Below, piece after piece: positions 10,813 through 19,610 of a DNA stretch of 64,000 nt (within the stretch, counting starts at the first letter, position 1; the number at the start of each line of letters is the position of its first letter). The stretch comes from Isoetes taiwanensis (taxonomy: Eukaryota; Streptophyta; Lycopodiopsida; Isoetales; Isoetaceae), in NCBI GenBank assembly GCA_021234155.1, contig JAJEKV010000075.1:4664230-4728229 (forward strand). The letters run 5' to 3'. Under the pieces are notes generated by a model, which saw only the letters and a program-made list of their open reading frames with translations, did no database searches and was not told where the DNA came from. The translations under genes and the position numbers were made by a program.

Positions 10813-11478
10813 TCAATGCGTTGGATGCGATTGCAAGGAGCTAGGTAGGGGTCGAGTAAAGCAGTCATAGCCTGGTCCTGATCGAGAGTCATCTCCCCAC
10901 CGGATCAGCATATTCAGGGGAGGATGATGACGGGGCGCACTAGGGGAGCCTACATATGATAGATGTTTTGTGCTTCGCCGAATTGGTGCCCGAGAGAGAG
11001 GGTTCAGCATGTTCGACCGAGATGATCTTGCCAGTTTCCAAATCCATGGTGGCATTGAGATGACCATCGGTAATGACGAGCTGGTCCGTGGCCCAGTAAT
11101 GGATACTTTTGGCCTGACAGAGAAAGGGCCTGCCTATCAACATTTCATAATCACTTGGATCTTCCCGCCTTTCCAAACACCAAATTCCAAGGGGAATGCA
11201 GGTCGCCTATATTGATGTGAAGAAGAGGCGATGCCTTGAGGGCACGTGATATGGCCATTAGCCAATTTGATGTCGTAAGGGGCACGCGGTAAAGTTGTTT
11301 GATGCCCAATTGCTTTCTCGAAATTTATCAAGTAATGAGATTGACAAAGACTTCCACCATCAATCTGACATGATTGACTTGTTGATTGTCCACCGTGGCA
11401 TGCACCGTGGGTGTAGAGGTAGCCACAGCCCCAACCAAAACCGTGGGAAGGGGCAACTGGTCCTTGAGAGCAGGACAA
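10813..11478 (-). pseudogene. Ty3/gypsy aspartic protease (copy 2)
   Basis: The frame 11478-11137 gives CQIDGGS (active-site loop), then LPRAPYDIKLANGHITCPQG, the flap strand pattern of gypsy proteases. The frame 11176-10940 then gives DYEMLIGRPFLCQAKSIHYW, the second hydrophobic-hydrophobic-G loop, and DGHLNATMDLETG. One frameshift lies at about 11150. The pieces match copy 1 in order and spacing. Confidence 0.7.
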
Positions 11479-13664
11479 AGTTTCAAAATGGTGGCTAAAC
11501 TTAAAGGAATTTTGATTTTGGCAAGTTCTTCTTGGAGTTCAAAGGGACATGAGAAAACGAATCGCCAGGATCCAAGGGAGTCAAGTCCGAGGTAAAAGAA
11601 GCGAAACGTCTTTGAAGCTCCACCTCTGCAAAGAATATGCGGATATGTCTGAGAGCGTGGAGTGTGAGATGTCGAAGGTGCGTCATGACGCTGTTGAGCC
11701 CTGGTGGTGGCGTGTACATTAGTCAGGGTTCGTCCTTCAGCAGCCTGCATGAGGTTGAGGATACTTTGTCTGACTTTGGGCATGACATGAGGCATGAGTT
11801 TATCCAGATCTGGGGCAAAGTAAACCTTTTTGTCCTCAGCATGAGGGATCATGTCAACTGCAAAAGCAGGTTGCGTATCATGAGGAAGGATGGTCAAGGG
11901 GCGTGACGCCCTGGTCTGGCGTGAAACCAAACCAACCCAATTGGACGGTTGAACTGGAGGATTGAGAGCCTGATAAATTTCTTCCTGGGCTTGTTGATCC
12001 AGAGGAGGAGTTGACAAAGGGGCTGGTTGATACCGTGATTGTTGAGGCACGCGTGGTGGCTTTCTGAGAACAGGATGAGGGCCTTGTTTGCCATTAGCGA
12101 TATCCAAAGTTGATAGGCCGTGAGGCGTACTGATGTGGTTTGATTCGTGCCTGGAAGTTGGACTTGAACTTGAGGATGTTGAGGGCACGCCGTGGTGGTA
12201 TGACCCCATTCCAGACAATGATAGCACTGGGCTTTAGAAGGATCAAAAGGAGGTCGGTTGCCTTGTCCTCTTGACGGCCGAGATTGCCGAGGCTATGGAA
12301 TCTTTTGTTGAAGTGGTTGAGTTTGAAATTGCTGAGGGTGGTATGACGTCTGGTGCTGAGGCGTGGGTTGGACTTGATAAACCATCTTTTGCCGGAAGGG
12401 CGTAGGATGAGTACGAGTTCATTCTTCCGTGGCATGATTGCACATGTTGCAGCGTTTGCAATGAGGAGGGCCATTGGAGGAGTTGCACTCATTGGCCAAA
12501 TGGCCCTGATATTTGCAGAGGTGGCACCAAATTTGACTGCATTGAGGATTGGAGTGTGGAGGCTGAACTGCAGTCTGAGGTACCATGACAGGAGGAATGA
12601 AGGGTGCAGGTATTCAGTCATGAGACCGAATAGCCCTGAGGAAGTCCCCGAGAAACCCGGACGGAGGATCCGCTTTATGGGAGTACTCTTGAAGTTTGCC
12701 GAGGAGGATGTGAAGACGATCCATAAACTCCGGGCGACTCCGTGGGGCTTGTCTTTGAAGATCATTGAGTTGCTTGAGAAGAAGTTGATCATCATCTGTG
12801 GTTCCATAATGAGAAAGGAAAGCGGTCTTCATGTCTGTCCAGTGTTTCCAATGGCTTTTGTTTGCCATGAGCCATTGATGAGGGGATCCACGCAGCGTGG
12901 TGGAAAAGATATGGAACTTCAGTTGAGGTTGAGTGTGACCATTTAGGACAGCCGTGAGCCTCAAATTCTTCCATGGGGCTTGAGCACTTTGATCCAATGG
13001 TTTTGCCTTTAGTCTTGCCAAAAAAGGGATAGGTCGGTTTGAGAGTCCGAAAAAGAAGATTGTGATTCACCTTGCGCCAAGAGCTGCCGAGTAGGAGGAG
13101 GCACATAATGAGGTGGTACAACCATAGTCTCGGGATGGTGTTGCAAAGGGGCAGAAAAACCTTGAGAGTCTTGAAAAGGAGCATCCTGGGGGGATGGTCC
13201 TGGAGTGCTGTGTTCATGGGGTTTGAGATCAGCGAGAGTGTAAACTGGAAGAGTCGGGTGAAAAGAAGGGGATTGGAGATATGTATGAACCTGGGGAGGG
13301 CCGAAAGATACATGGGGATAACCCATTCCTCCGGGGAAGATGATGGTTGTGAAGGCGAGGAGTATGGCGGAGGAGATATGAATATAGGCACTCTCCGAGT
13401 GTGGAAATAAGTCGGAGGGGCTGGAACAGTGTAGGATGTGGTGACCGAGGTTGTGAACAATGTTTACACGGAGGAGAGCCAAGACGCGAGTGAATAATGG
13501 TGAGTAGGTGGCGCCCGATTGAGCTCGTGAGCGAATATGGCCTCTCTCAATATCATAACCAGTGTTATACATATCTCGAGCAACTTTGCGACGTTGATGG
13601 CGCTCCAAACGAGACGCCGTCTGACTAAGAAGCTCTCCTCTGGGGTGAAAGCTCGGGCAGACAT
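11328..13664 (-). pseudogene. Ty3/gypsy Gag (copy 2, broken)
   Basis: The likely start is 13664 (MSARAFTPEESFLVRRRL), 28 bases inside the primer site. A His/Ser/Pro-rich matrix-like region follows in shifted frames. The capsid part at 13021-12614 reads LTAVLNGHTQPQLKFHIFST, RGSPHQWLMANKSHWKHW and LKQLNDLQRQAP, the Retrotrans_gag pattern with a conserved W and spaced leucines. Degraded knuckles lie near 12440-12600 (CNAATCAIM and related frames). The 12227-11328 frame carries the linker with MPHVMPKVRQSILNLMQAA, shared with copy 1. Confidence 0.7.
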
Positions 13665-13691
13665 GATAAAAGAAAGAAGGAAAAGAAAATC

Positions 13692-13710
13692 AGACCCGGC
13701 AGCGGCGACA
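13692..13710 (-). promoter_or_regulatory. Primer-binding site, tRNA-Asp type (copy 2)
   Basis: The minus strand directly after the LTR reads TGTCGCCGCTGCCGGGTCT, differing at two positions from the first 16 bases of the Asp-tRNA primer site TGGCGCCGTTGCCGGG. Confidence 0.65.
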
Positions 13711-13711
13711 G

Positions 13712-14318
13712 TGTTTGGGGTCTGGGTTCGGGAACTCCTGCAAGACAGCCCTGCTATGAGGACCCGTGGATCAAACAGGAGAATCCGGTAGCTGTGTCAC
13801 GCGAGATTTGCAAAAGAAACAAGAGAAAAGGAGAAGAGAGAGAACAAAAGAACACAATAAGAACACAATGATGAGAACAAAACTCTTTGATATCAATGAT
13901 GATACATGAGCTCTCGCAATCGAGAGGAAACAGAAGTGAGATAAGACCAAAAATTCATCTAGCCCGTGAAGGCTAGCTCTACTCATATATATAGTACAAT
14001 GGCCTTTGGCCCAATATAGACACTCTGTCAATTTTCGGTGTCGACTCCTGGAAGGAGGCCTGATTTGCAGGAATGCTGGCAGTGCCTCTTGAGGTGCCTG
14101 AAGTCACGCTGACGCTGACGCTGGCGGTGACGGCCCGTCACTTGTCTGCTCTCGACCTCTTCGTACCCGTGGCCTTCTGCGTGGTTTGCGGCTTGGTCTT
14201 CTGCTGGGCCTTCTGCTGGGCCTTTGACGACTGACCTACACCTGACCGTGGATCCTTGGCTTTGACCTGGTCCGTCGTGTGCATGAATAGTCCTGTACCA
14301 GGATGTACAGGACTAACA
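13712..14318 (-). repeat. 5' LTR of gypsy copy 2 (607 bp)
   Basis: In element orientation it starts TGTTAGTCCTG and ends CCAAACA before the primer-binding site. It is collinear with the copy-1 LTR. A direct repeat of CTTCTGCTGGGC (14196-14220) and ACGCTGACGCTGACGCTGG (14107-14126) are local expansions absent from copy 1. The outer boundary is set by the shared TGTTAG end and by the host reading frame that resumes at 14319. Confidence 0.75.
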
Positions 14319-14486
14319 AATTCCTTTACTTGACGTTTGTCACTATGCGGATATCTACATTTGATGCCGAATGCAAAGGGTCCATCTTCAAAGATCTTTG
14401 AAGGAGGTGAAGCCAAATTTTCTAAGGCATTTCTAGATTTTACAACATCCCTACCAACATCATTACCTTTGTAAATAAAGTCATGA
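14319..14486 (-). CDS. Unrecognised host gene, exon fragment broken by gypsy copy 2
   Basis: On the minus strand a clean acceptor (TTTCTTTTTCAG) opens a frame reading HDFIYKGNDVGRDVVKSRNA, then ENLASPPSKIFEDGPFAFGI, KCRYPHSDKRQVKEF. There are no stops until the gypsy LTR begins at 14318. Codon use and composition look like a real plant exon. I do not recognise the family. Frame style and strand fit with the exons at 15153-15351 and 33799-33898, which would precede it in the same minus-strand gene. The insertion in the exon means this locus is probably no longer functional, unless the exon is a duplicate. Confidence 0.5.
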
Positions 14487-14519
14487 CTGAAAAAGAAACA
14501 AATTGTGTACATCCTCTTA

Positions 14520-15152
14520 CTTGCTTTTCTAAATTCGCTCTAATGACTAGTGTAATGCCTTCCAGCCTCTGCTAGCACCTTTCCTTACAAAACCAACTCT
14601 TGCAACATCCTCAAAGTCTATGAAAGTTTATTGAACATGATAATATCTACCTTATATATCATTTTTAATTGTTGTGGCAATAGTCAATAAGTCTGTTGCC
14701 TGGGTCTTCACTGCCATCTTGTAAGTTTTGACATGCAAGAGCCATTTTTAAAGGACCACTGCAAATCGTTGTATTGGTGCAGCCGTTTAAAAACATGAGA
14801 ATCATGTACAATGTATGAATTCAGTTTTCAACAATAATGAATAAAGTGTATGAATGACCATGCAAGGAATCTAATGCAAGCATATAGATGAAATATCACC
14901 TTCATTGAACATTAACAAAAACAGAATAAGTTCATATCCTTAAGTTTGACGAGGCTTGCTATGCAGGAAACATCCACATCAACTTTGCTTACTTGTCTTT
15001 GGCTATCAGGTTAGTTTGATGGCCCTAAAGAGCCGCTAAATTACATCTGTACTATTTAATTCATGTCAAGTAGAGATTTTGATACGACCTACAAATTTAT
15101 ATGCTTCCCACATTAGATACTACATATTACATCTAAGAAAAAGAAAATTTAC
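14520..15152. other. Apparent intron of the host gene; nothing else seen
   Basis: AT-rich sequence without open frames. It lies between the donor of the exon at 15153-15351 and the acceptor of the exon at 14319-14486, in minus-strand order. Confidence 0.4.
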
Positions 15153-15351
15153 CAACATTATTGTATTCCTTTCTGGAAAAATAATCCTCCCATTCTTTTC
15201 TTGATTTTGACATGGTTTCTCCTATAGCTTCACCCACAACTCCCTTTAGAATTATACATGTAAATATTTCATTCTCAAAGAACAAATCTTTGTAATTATA
15301 TAAGCTACCTTTCTGAGAATCAATGGCCAAATTGTCATCGTTTGTTTTGAA
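15153..15351 (-). CDS. Unrecognised host gene, internal exon
   Basis: The minus strand shows acceptor CACCTAG, an open frame of 66 residues (FKTNDDNLAIDSQKGSLYNY, KDLFFENEIFTCIILKGVVG, EAIGETMSKSRKEWEDYFSR, KEYNNV) and donor G|GTAAAT. Both splice sites and the unbroken frame support a genuine exon. The family is not recognised. The 18.3 kb chromovirus sits about 50 bases upstream of the acceptor in gene orientation, in the intron between this exon and the one at 33799-33898. Confidence 0.55.
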
Positions 15352-15403
15352 CTAGGTGCATCAAGCATTCTAAACATCTAAAAATGTAAAACAGAAGCAT
15401 ATG

Positions 15404-15408
15404 GAAGC
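15404..15408. repeat. Target-site duplication GAAGC, left
   Basis: GAAGC immediately precedes the TGTGACG start of the left LTR and is repeated at 33753-33757 immediately after the right LTR. Five bases is the usual Ty3/gypsy duplication length. Confidence 0.75.
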
Positions 15409-16966
15409 TGTGACGTTCTATCACGATTATCACGGTCCCGGGGCGTATCTTGCATCTTGCCTCATCAGCGTACACGCCACCCGACCGACATGTACTTGAC
15501 GCGTAGACAGCGGGTAGCCCCTAGGGGCAACTTGCAAGGTGTGTGCATTTATTAATGTGCACATTTACCAATGTGCACATTTATCTAGGTGCACATTTTC
15601 CCATGGGGACACTTTTATGCCACCTAATAAAGGGCAAGTGGGCCACACCAATTATCCCACATGCTAAAAGGGGTAATTGGAAACCCTAGCCCTAAACCCT
15701 TGTCTATTTAGGTAAGTGAAACCCTAACTTGCTATTTTTAGTTCATGCCATTTTAGGGCTTTGTTTTGCTTGCTCCGGAGTCAAAACCACCTCCCGGACT
15801 AAATGAGGCGATCTAGCTCGTTGGTTTCCCTTTCTAGCTTCATCTTCTAGCGATTCAAACAGGGATGGCCGAGTTGAGGCGGGGAGGAGGCGAGCCAAGG
15901 ATCAGTACTTAGTCAATTTAATAGCCTAAACCGTCTTCCAGGTCATTGAATCAGTGGGTTTAGCCTATTAAATTGCCTGTGCTGACCATTTAGATCCCCG
16001 GATACCAAGCTCTAACTAAAGAACCTAACTCTATGATATAGATTAGATCTAGTTCTTTAGTTCTTCCGTGATGTATATGGATGATGTATCTCTGTGAACT
16101 CATTGTATTGGGAAGGGGGTAGAGACCCTAAGGCCTAGTAGTTGATGCTCCTAGATAGCCTCTTTAGCTGCTTGTTAGATTCGGCTCTGTGTACAAGAAC
16201 CATACACGGTTGTGGGTGAAGGGGCGAGGCGGCTTATAAGGGCGTTAGGTGTTCGACTCTTGAGCGATCCCCACGGTGTGTAAAGTCTACCCGGGGATCA
16301 CTTGTGGACTAGGTCTAATGGCTTGCCAACGAGTGTGGGGGGGGCATGGGCTCATTGCCCGTGGGGTGATCGCCACTCTCCATTGGGTTCAAGTCGAACA
16401 AGGCGGTGGCCCTCTAGTCACCTTGAGTCGGCATGTAGATCTCGGATCGGGCGGGGAGATGCAACCCGGGAATAGCCCCTTTGGCTATGCATCCGTGAGG
16501 CTCTGATCGGGTCCCAACACTTTTCAACCTACTTTGCAAAGTGTGTGCAGGGAGCGGATGGAGTGGACTACCTAAGCCATGTTCTCATGTCGGCCAAATC
16601 CATTGCCATGAATTACATGCGCAATGAACTCACGGAGACCCAAGCCGACAGTCATTCCCTGGAGTCTGAGCCTTGGGTAGGAACCCCATATGTGATGTGC
16701 TGATCTTTGTCTATGCAGATATGGATGAGCCACCCTTCGAGGTGGCTGTGTGATGATAATGTATACTGACATGTATGTTTACGCTTCCGCAGCTAGGTAG
16801 GCCCTGAGGGAGACAGGGTAAAATGACCCCTTCATTCTTCCCACTGGAACTCATCAAGGTTGCAGTGATACATGGAGGGCCATGTATCGATATGAAGGCT
16901 GGTATGAGGATGAACTCTGTTTGTATCACGGTGAGTGCACCGTATCACAGTAGGGGGCGTCCGCGA
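15409..16966 (+). repeat. Left LTR of the 18.3 kb element
   Basis: It starts TGTGACGTTC and aligns end to end with 32201-33752. Shared landmarks include GTGCATTTATTAATGTGCAC, GCCTATTAAATTGCCTGT and AAATGACCCCTTCATTC. The 3' boundary is blurred because the terminal CACA appears to be misread, but the primer site follows directly. Short open frames in the LTR (for example 16276-16506) are not conserved between the two copies and are not genes. Confidence 0.85.
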
Positions 16967-16977
16967 TTATATCGAGC
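16967..16977 (+). promoter_or_regulatory. Probable tRNA-iMet primer-binding site (altered)
   Basis: TTATATCGAGC immediately follows the LTR. Reading the CG as CAG, as elsewhere in this window, gives TTATATCAGAGC against the iMet site TGGTATCAGAGC, two substitutions. Confidence 0.45.
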
Positions 16978-17170
16978 AATATTCTTGGAGACCAAGAGCA
17001 AAGCACTGGCCATACCCCCAGTAGTACTAACTTGATAGGATCCTCAAACCTCGAAAAGTGGGAAATTTTTTTCTCATTTTTGTAGTATATGCTAAGCGAG
17101 TAACAGTTAAGCAAATTAGAACATAAAAAAGCCTAAAAATAGTGAGCCAAATCCTTCTAAAGGTAGAAAC
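16978..17170 (+). other. Element leader, no gene seen
   Basis: AT-rich untranslated leader between the primer site and the first palindromic box. No open frame of note. Confidence 0.4.
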
Positions 17171-17232
17171 ATCTCACCGCGTCGCCGAGCAAAACCAAGA
17201 CTCGAGGTTTTGCCACGAGCACAGCGTCTTGA
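17171..17232 (+). promoter_or_regulatory. Palindromic promoter box, copy 1 (degraded)
   Basis: ATCTCACCGCGTCGCCGAGC, then AAAACCAAGACTCGAGGTTTT and GCGTCTTG: a diverged copy of the long inverted repeat seen complete at 19231-19298. It lies about 320-380 bases before the TATA box of the histone-like gene. Confidence 0.55.
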
Positions 17233-17380
17233 ACATTAGCCATAAATACCTTAATACTTGATGAATTTCAGAAAAGTAACATGCTAGATCGAGTTTTAAT
17301 ATAAGCATTAGCTAGATTGGTATATTACACCCCTAGAAACATGCCTAGAAATCATATAATTTAGCATGAAAATCCACAAT

Positions 17381-17447
17381 GTCTCACACGTCGCGCCAGC
17401 GCAAAAACCAAGACTCTAGGTCTTGCCTGGTATAGCGTCTTGAGACC
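17381..17447 (+). promoter_or_regulatory. Palindromic promoter box, copy 2
   Basis: The left arm GTCTCACACGTCGCGCCAG and centre CCAAGACTCTAGGTCTTG match the box at 19231. The right arm is partly changed (TATAGCGTCTTGAGACC). It is 100 bases before the TATA box at 17548. Confidence 0.7.
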
Positions 17448-17547
17448 AATGGATTAGAAAAGTCTAAATTAAGCCCATGTAATAGGTTAATAAGTGTCTT
17501 GGCTCATCCAAAAGAGTAGTTTAAAATTTGACCTAAAATTGGCCATC

Positions 17548-17555
17548 TATAAATA
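17548..17555 (+). promoter_or_regulatory. TATA box of the histone-like gene
   Basis: TATAAATA followed by a pyrimidine-rich start region, 111 bases before the ATG at 17659. The second gene has the same TATAAATAG octamer-plus at a near-identical distance from its ATG. Confidence 0.65.
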
Positions 17556-17658
17556 GACCTAGACCCCCCTCTCATTTGTACGTTTCCTCTTAGAAATCTG
17601 CTCCCGCTTCGTAAGGCAATTTTTGGGCGCCCGACCTCGGATCGACGGACCGTAAGAC

Positions 17659-18923
17659 ATGGCTAGAACCAAACAAACCGCTCGAGTTCTCCGACCTGGT
17701 GAATCGGCCAGTGCCCAAGATCCGAGCGTCTGGCGGATGCCGGGGAGGCGCCTTCTTAGCGTAAGAGACCGGTCTTCATCGGCGAGGAACACGACTTGGA
17801 TGAGCACCAAAGGGAAGGATCCTAGCGGGGAGGGAGCACAGAGGCGGGAGATAGACCAACAGTCGATCAAGAGGAGTCGGATGCAAGTGCTCGAGGATGA
17901 GGAAGCGGAAGAAGGAGAACCAAGGTTCCGAGAAGAGGCAGCCGACTCCCGAGCCGACCATGGAGGAAGAACTCGAGGTCTGGATTCGACAGGAGGAGGC
18001 AAAGGAGCAAGAAGAACAGAGGGAGCCGACGCTTGAGCCAACCGAAGAAGAAGAACTCACGGCGTGGATCAAGAAACCGGAAGCAAAAAAACGCGCTACC
18101 GGGAGAGAAAGCGGTGGAAGAAGAGGAAGAGGGAGGAGCAGGAAGCCAAGGGAGGCCGAGGAACCCAGGCGTAAGAAAGGGAAATTCGTGGAGGCGGGCC
18201 AAGGGAAAATCAAGAAGGTTCCACGAACAAAGGTTGTCATCGAAGAGCGGCCTCTGGACAAGCCACCCTCCCATCAGCGAATTAAAGATGAAGACTTCAA
18301 CCCCAATGTCAAGGTGGGAGTTCTTCTAAGCCCCCAAGTGACGAACATGGAGCACATGATCAGGAGCAGCCAGAGCAGCCGCAGGCACCCCTGCCGTACC
18401 CGACGTGGGATAGGAAGAAAGCCCCGCGACCTGCCCGGGAATCGTACCTAATAGACTCTGTCAAGGTCTACGAAAGGAAGCTGAGGGAGCACAACGCATT
18501 CATGAGGAAGTGGGAGGTTTACAACTCCTACTACTAGGAGAACAGGGTCAGAATTATCGAAGGTGGACGTCCAACGAAGAAGCAAACTCTAACCGCCCAG
18601 AGAAGCCCAAGCCTCCAAAGAAGCCAAATAAAAGGAGGGCCACGTGAAGGAGGCGAGAGACGAGCACTACGAGAGATCAGGCACTTCCAGCGCAGCTTCG
18701 GCTTCCTAATCCCCCGTGCACCGTTCGCCCGATTAGTCAGAGAAGTAATACAGGAATACAACACCGGCATGAGGGTGACAGATGAAATGTTGCTGGCATT
18801 ACAGAAGCAAGCGAAAGCGTAAGTCGGTGCAGAATTTTGAAGATTCCACGGCCAGACTGCATGCATATAGCGGTAACCTTAATGAGGAAGGATATGCACT
18901 TGGCGGTGTAATTAAGGGAGAGC
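17659..18923 (+). CDS. Histone H3-like (centromeric-H3-like) protein carried by the retrotransposon; frames interrupted
   Basis: The ATG at 17659 opens MARTKQTAR, identical to the canonical H3 N-terminus, then diverges (VLRPGESA). A charged tail follows. The frame moves near 17890 to one with two copies of an acidic motif (PEPTMEEELEVWI and LEPTEEEELTAWI, 17960-18070) and a basic stretch (GGRRGRGRSRKPRE), then returns near 18310 to the first frame (YLIDSVKVYERKLREHNAFM). TAG at 18535 interrupts it. The histone fold begins at 18664: ALREIRHFQRSF, LIPRAPFARLVREVIQEYN (alpha-N to alpha-1) and LLALQKQAKA (alpha-2). FEDSTARLHA (18839) and VTLMRKDMHLAV (18873) continue it in two other frames. LIPRAPF and LMRKD resemble plant CENH3, while loop 1 has canonical H3 length. 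K4 is present; K9 is replaced by Val. Breaks may be real decay or consensus errors. An ordinary H3 gene is excluded by the roughly 330-residue tail. Confidence 0.8.
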
Positions 18924-19061
18924 CCTATTAATTTTTGTAAATCAAAAATTTTGTTTAATACAAGTGTTTTTGAGTAGACTATGTGTATAAATGTTAACTA
19001 AGCTGAGTTAGCAAGTAACGGCTTTTTAGTTAAATTGAACATTTTAGAGCAAATAGTGAGG

Positions 19062-19098
19062 AGGTCTTGGTCTTGACCTGGGCGCAACGTGTGAGACC
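19062..19098 (+). promoter_or_regulatory. Palindromic promoter box, copy 3 (right half)
   Basis: AGGTCTTGGTCTTGACCTGG then GCGCAACGTGTGAGACC matches the right arm of the complete box at 19231-19298. It lies between the two extra genes. Confidence 0.65.
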
Positions 19099-19230
19099 AT
19101 ATCCAAACTAGACCAAAACACCTCCAAATCGACTAAGTAAGGAGCCAATCTTGCCTAACTCGATGAGTCTAGCATGATTTGACCCTTAGATCACCCAAAT
19201 TGGACAAGTTTTGACCAAGATAGGGCAGAT

Positions 19231-19298
19231 GTCTCACACGTCGCGCCAGGAGCAAAACCAAGACTCTAGGTCTTGACCTGGGCGCAACGTGCGAGACC
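19231..19298 (+). promoter_or_regulatory. Palindromic promoter box, copy 4 (complete)
   Basis: Left arm GTCTCACACGTCGCGCCAGG, centre CCAAGACTCTAGGTCTTG, right arm CCTGGGCGCAACGTGCGAGAC. The arms are imperfect reverse complements, so the box can form a long hairpin or bind a symmetric factor. It is about 190 bases before the TATA box of the second gene. Confidence 0.75.
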
Positions 19299-19489
19299 TC
19301 CTAGCATTTTCTCCACCATGCCATGTCCAATTGACCTCTAGTTGTTGCAATAGGTTCATTAGATAATCCCAGTCATGCTCAAACCCTCAAATTAGCCTTC
19401 CAATTCCCATTTGAACCTCAACATAGGCTAGAATTGCCCAACCCCAATAGTTTTTCAAGTCACCCAAAAATTAGGGTTTTCCCCTAGTC

Positions 19490-19497
19490 TATAAATA
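19490..19497 (+). promoter_or_regulatory. TATA box of the second extra gene
   Basis: TATAAATA within CTATAAATAGGC, 121 bases before the ATG at 19611, matching the arrangement upstream of the histone-like gene. Confidence 0.65.
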
Positions 19498-19610
19498 GGC
19501 TCCCATTTCTCACTTACCATCCTACAAGTTTGCTCCAGACCTTCTAGGCGATTTCCCAGCTCCCTGAGGCACTTCTGCATCCGTTTGTTAGTCCCATCTT
19601 CCCTAGATCC

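Larger units (their letters stand above)
10022..14318 (-). mobile_element. Ty3/gypsy LTR retrotransposon, copy 2 (truncated by copia)
   Basis: On the minus strand: LTR (14318-13712), Asp-type primer site, Gag, protease and the beginning of reverse transcriptase, where the copia element interrupts it. It is the same family as copy 1 and better preserved. Its outer LTR end is fused to an apparent host exon at 14319-14486. The remaining pol and the second LTR would lie beyond the nested insertions, outside the window. Confidence 0.85.

Noticed and set aside
16276-16506. Open frame in the left LTR
   Set aside because: Not conserved in the right LTR at 33064-33420, where the frame and sequence differ.
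17659-18036. Ordinary host histone H3 gene
   Set aside because: Only the first nine residues match the H3 tail in sequence; the rest of the tail is unrelated and very long, and the gene lies between LTRs with an element-type promoter.
17559-18274. Minus-strand frames of 135-161 codons opposite the histone-like gene
   Set aside because: They are shadows of a purine-rich coding strand (Leu/Ser/Pro-rich) and have no motifs; the plus strand has the promoter and H3 motifs.
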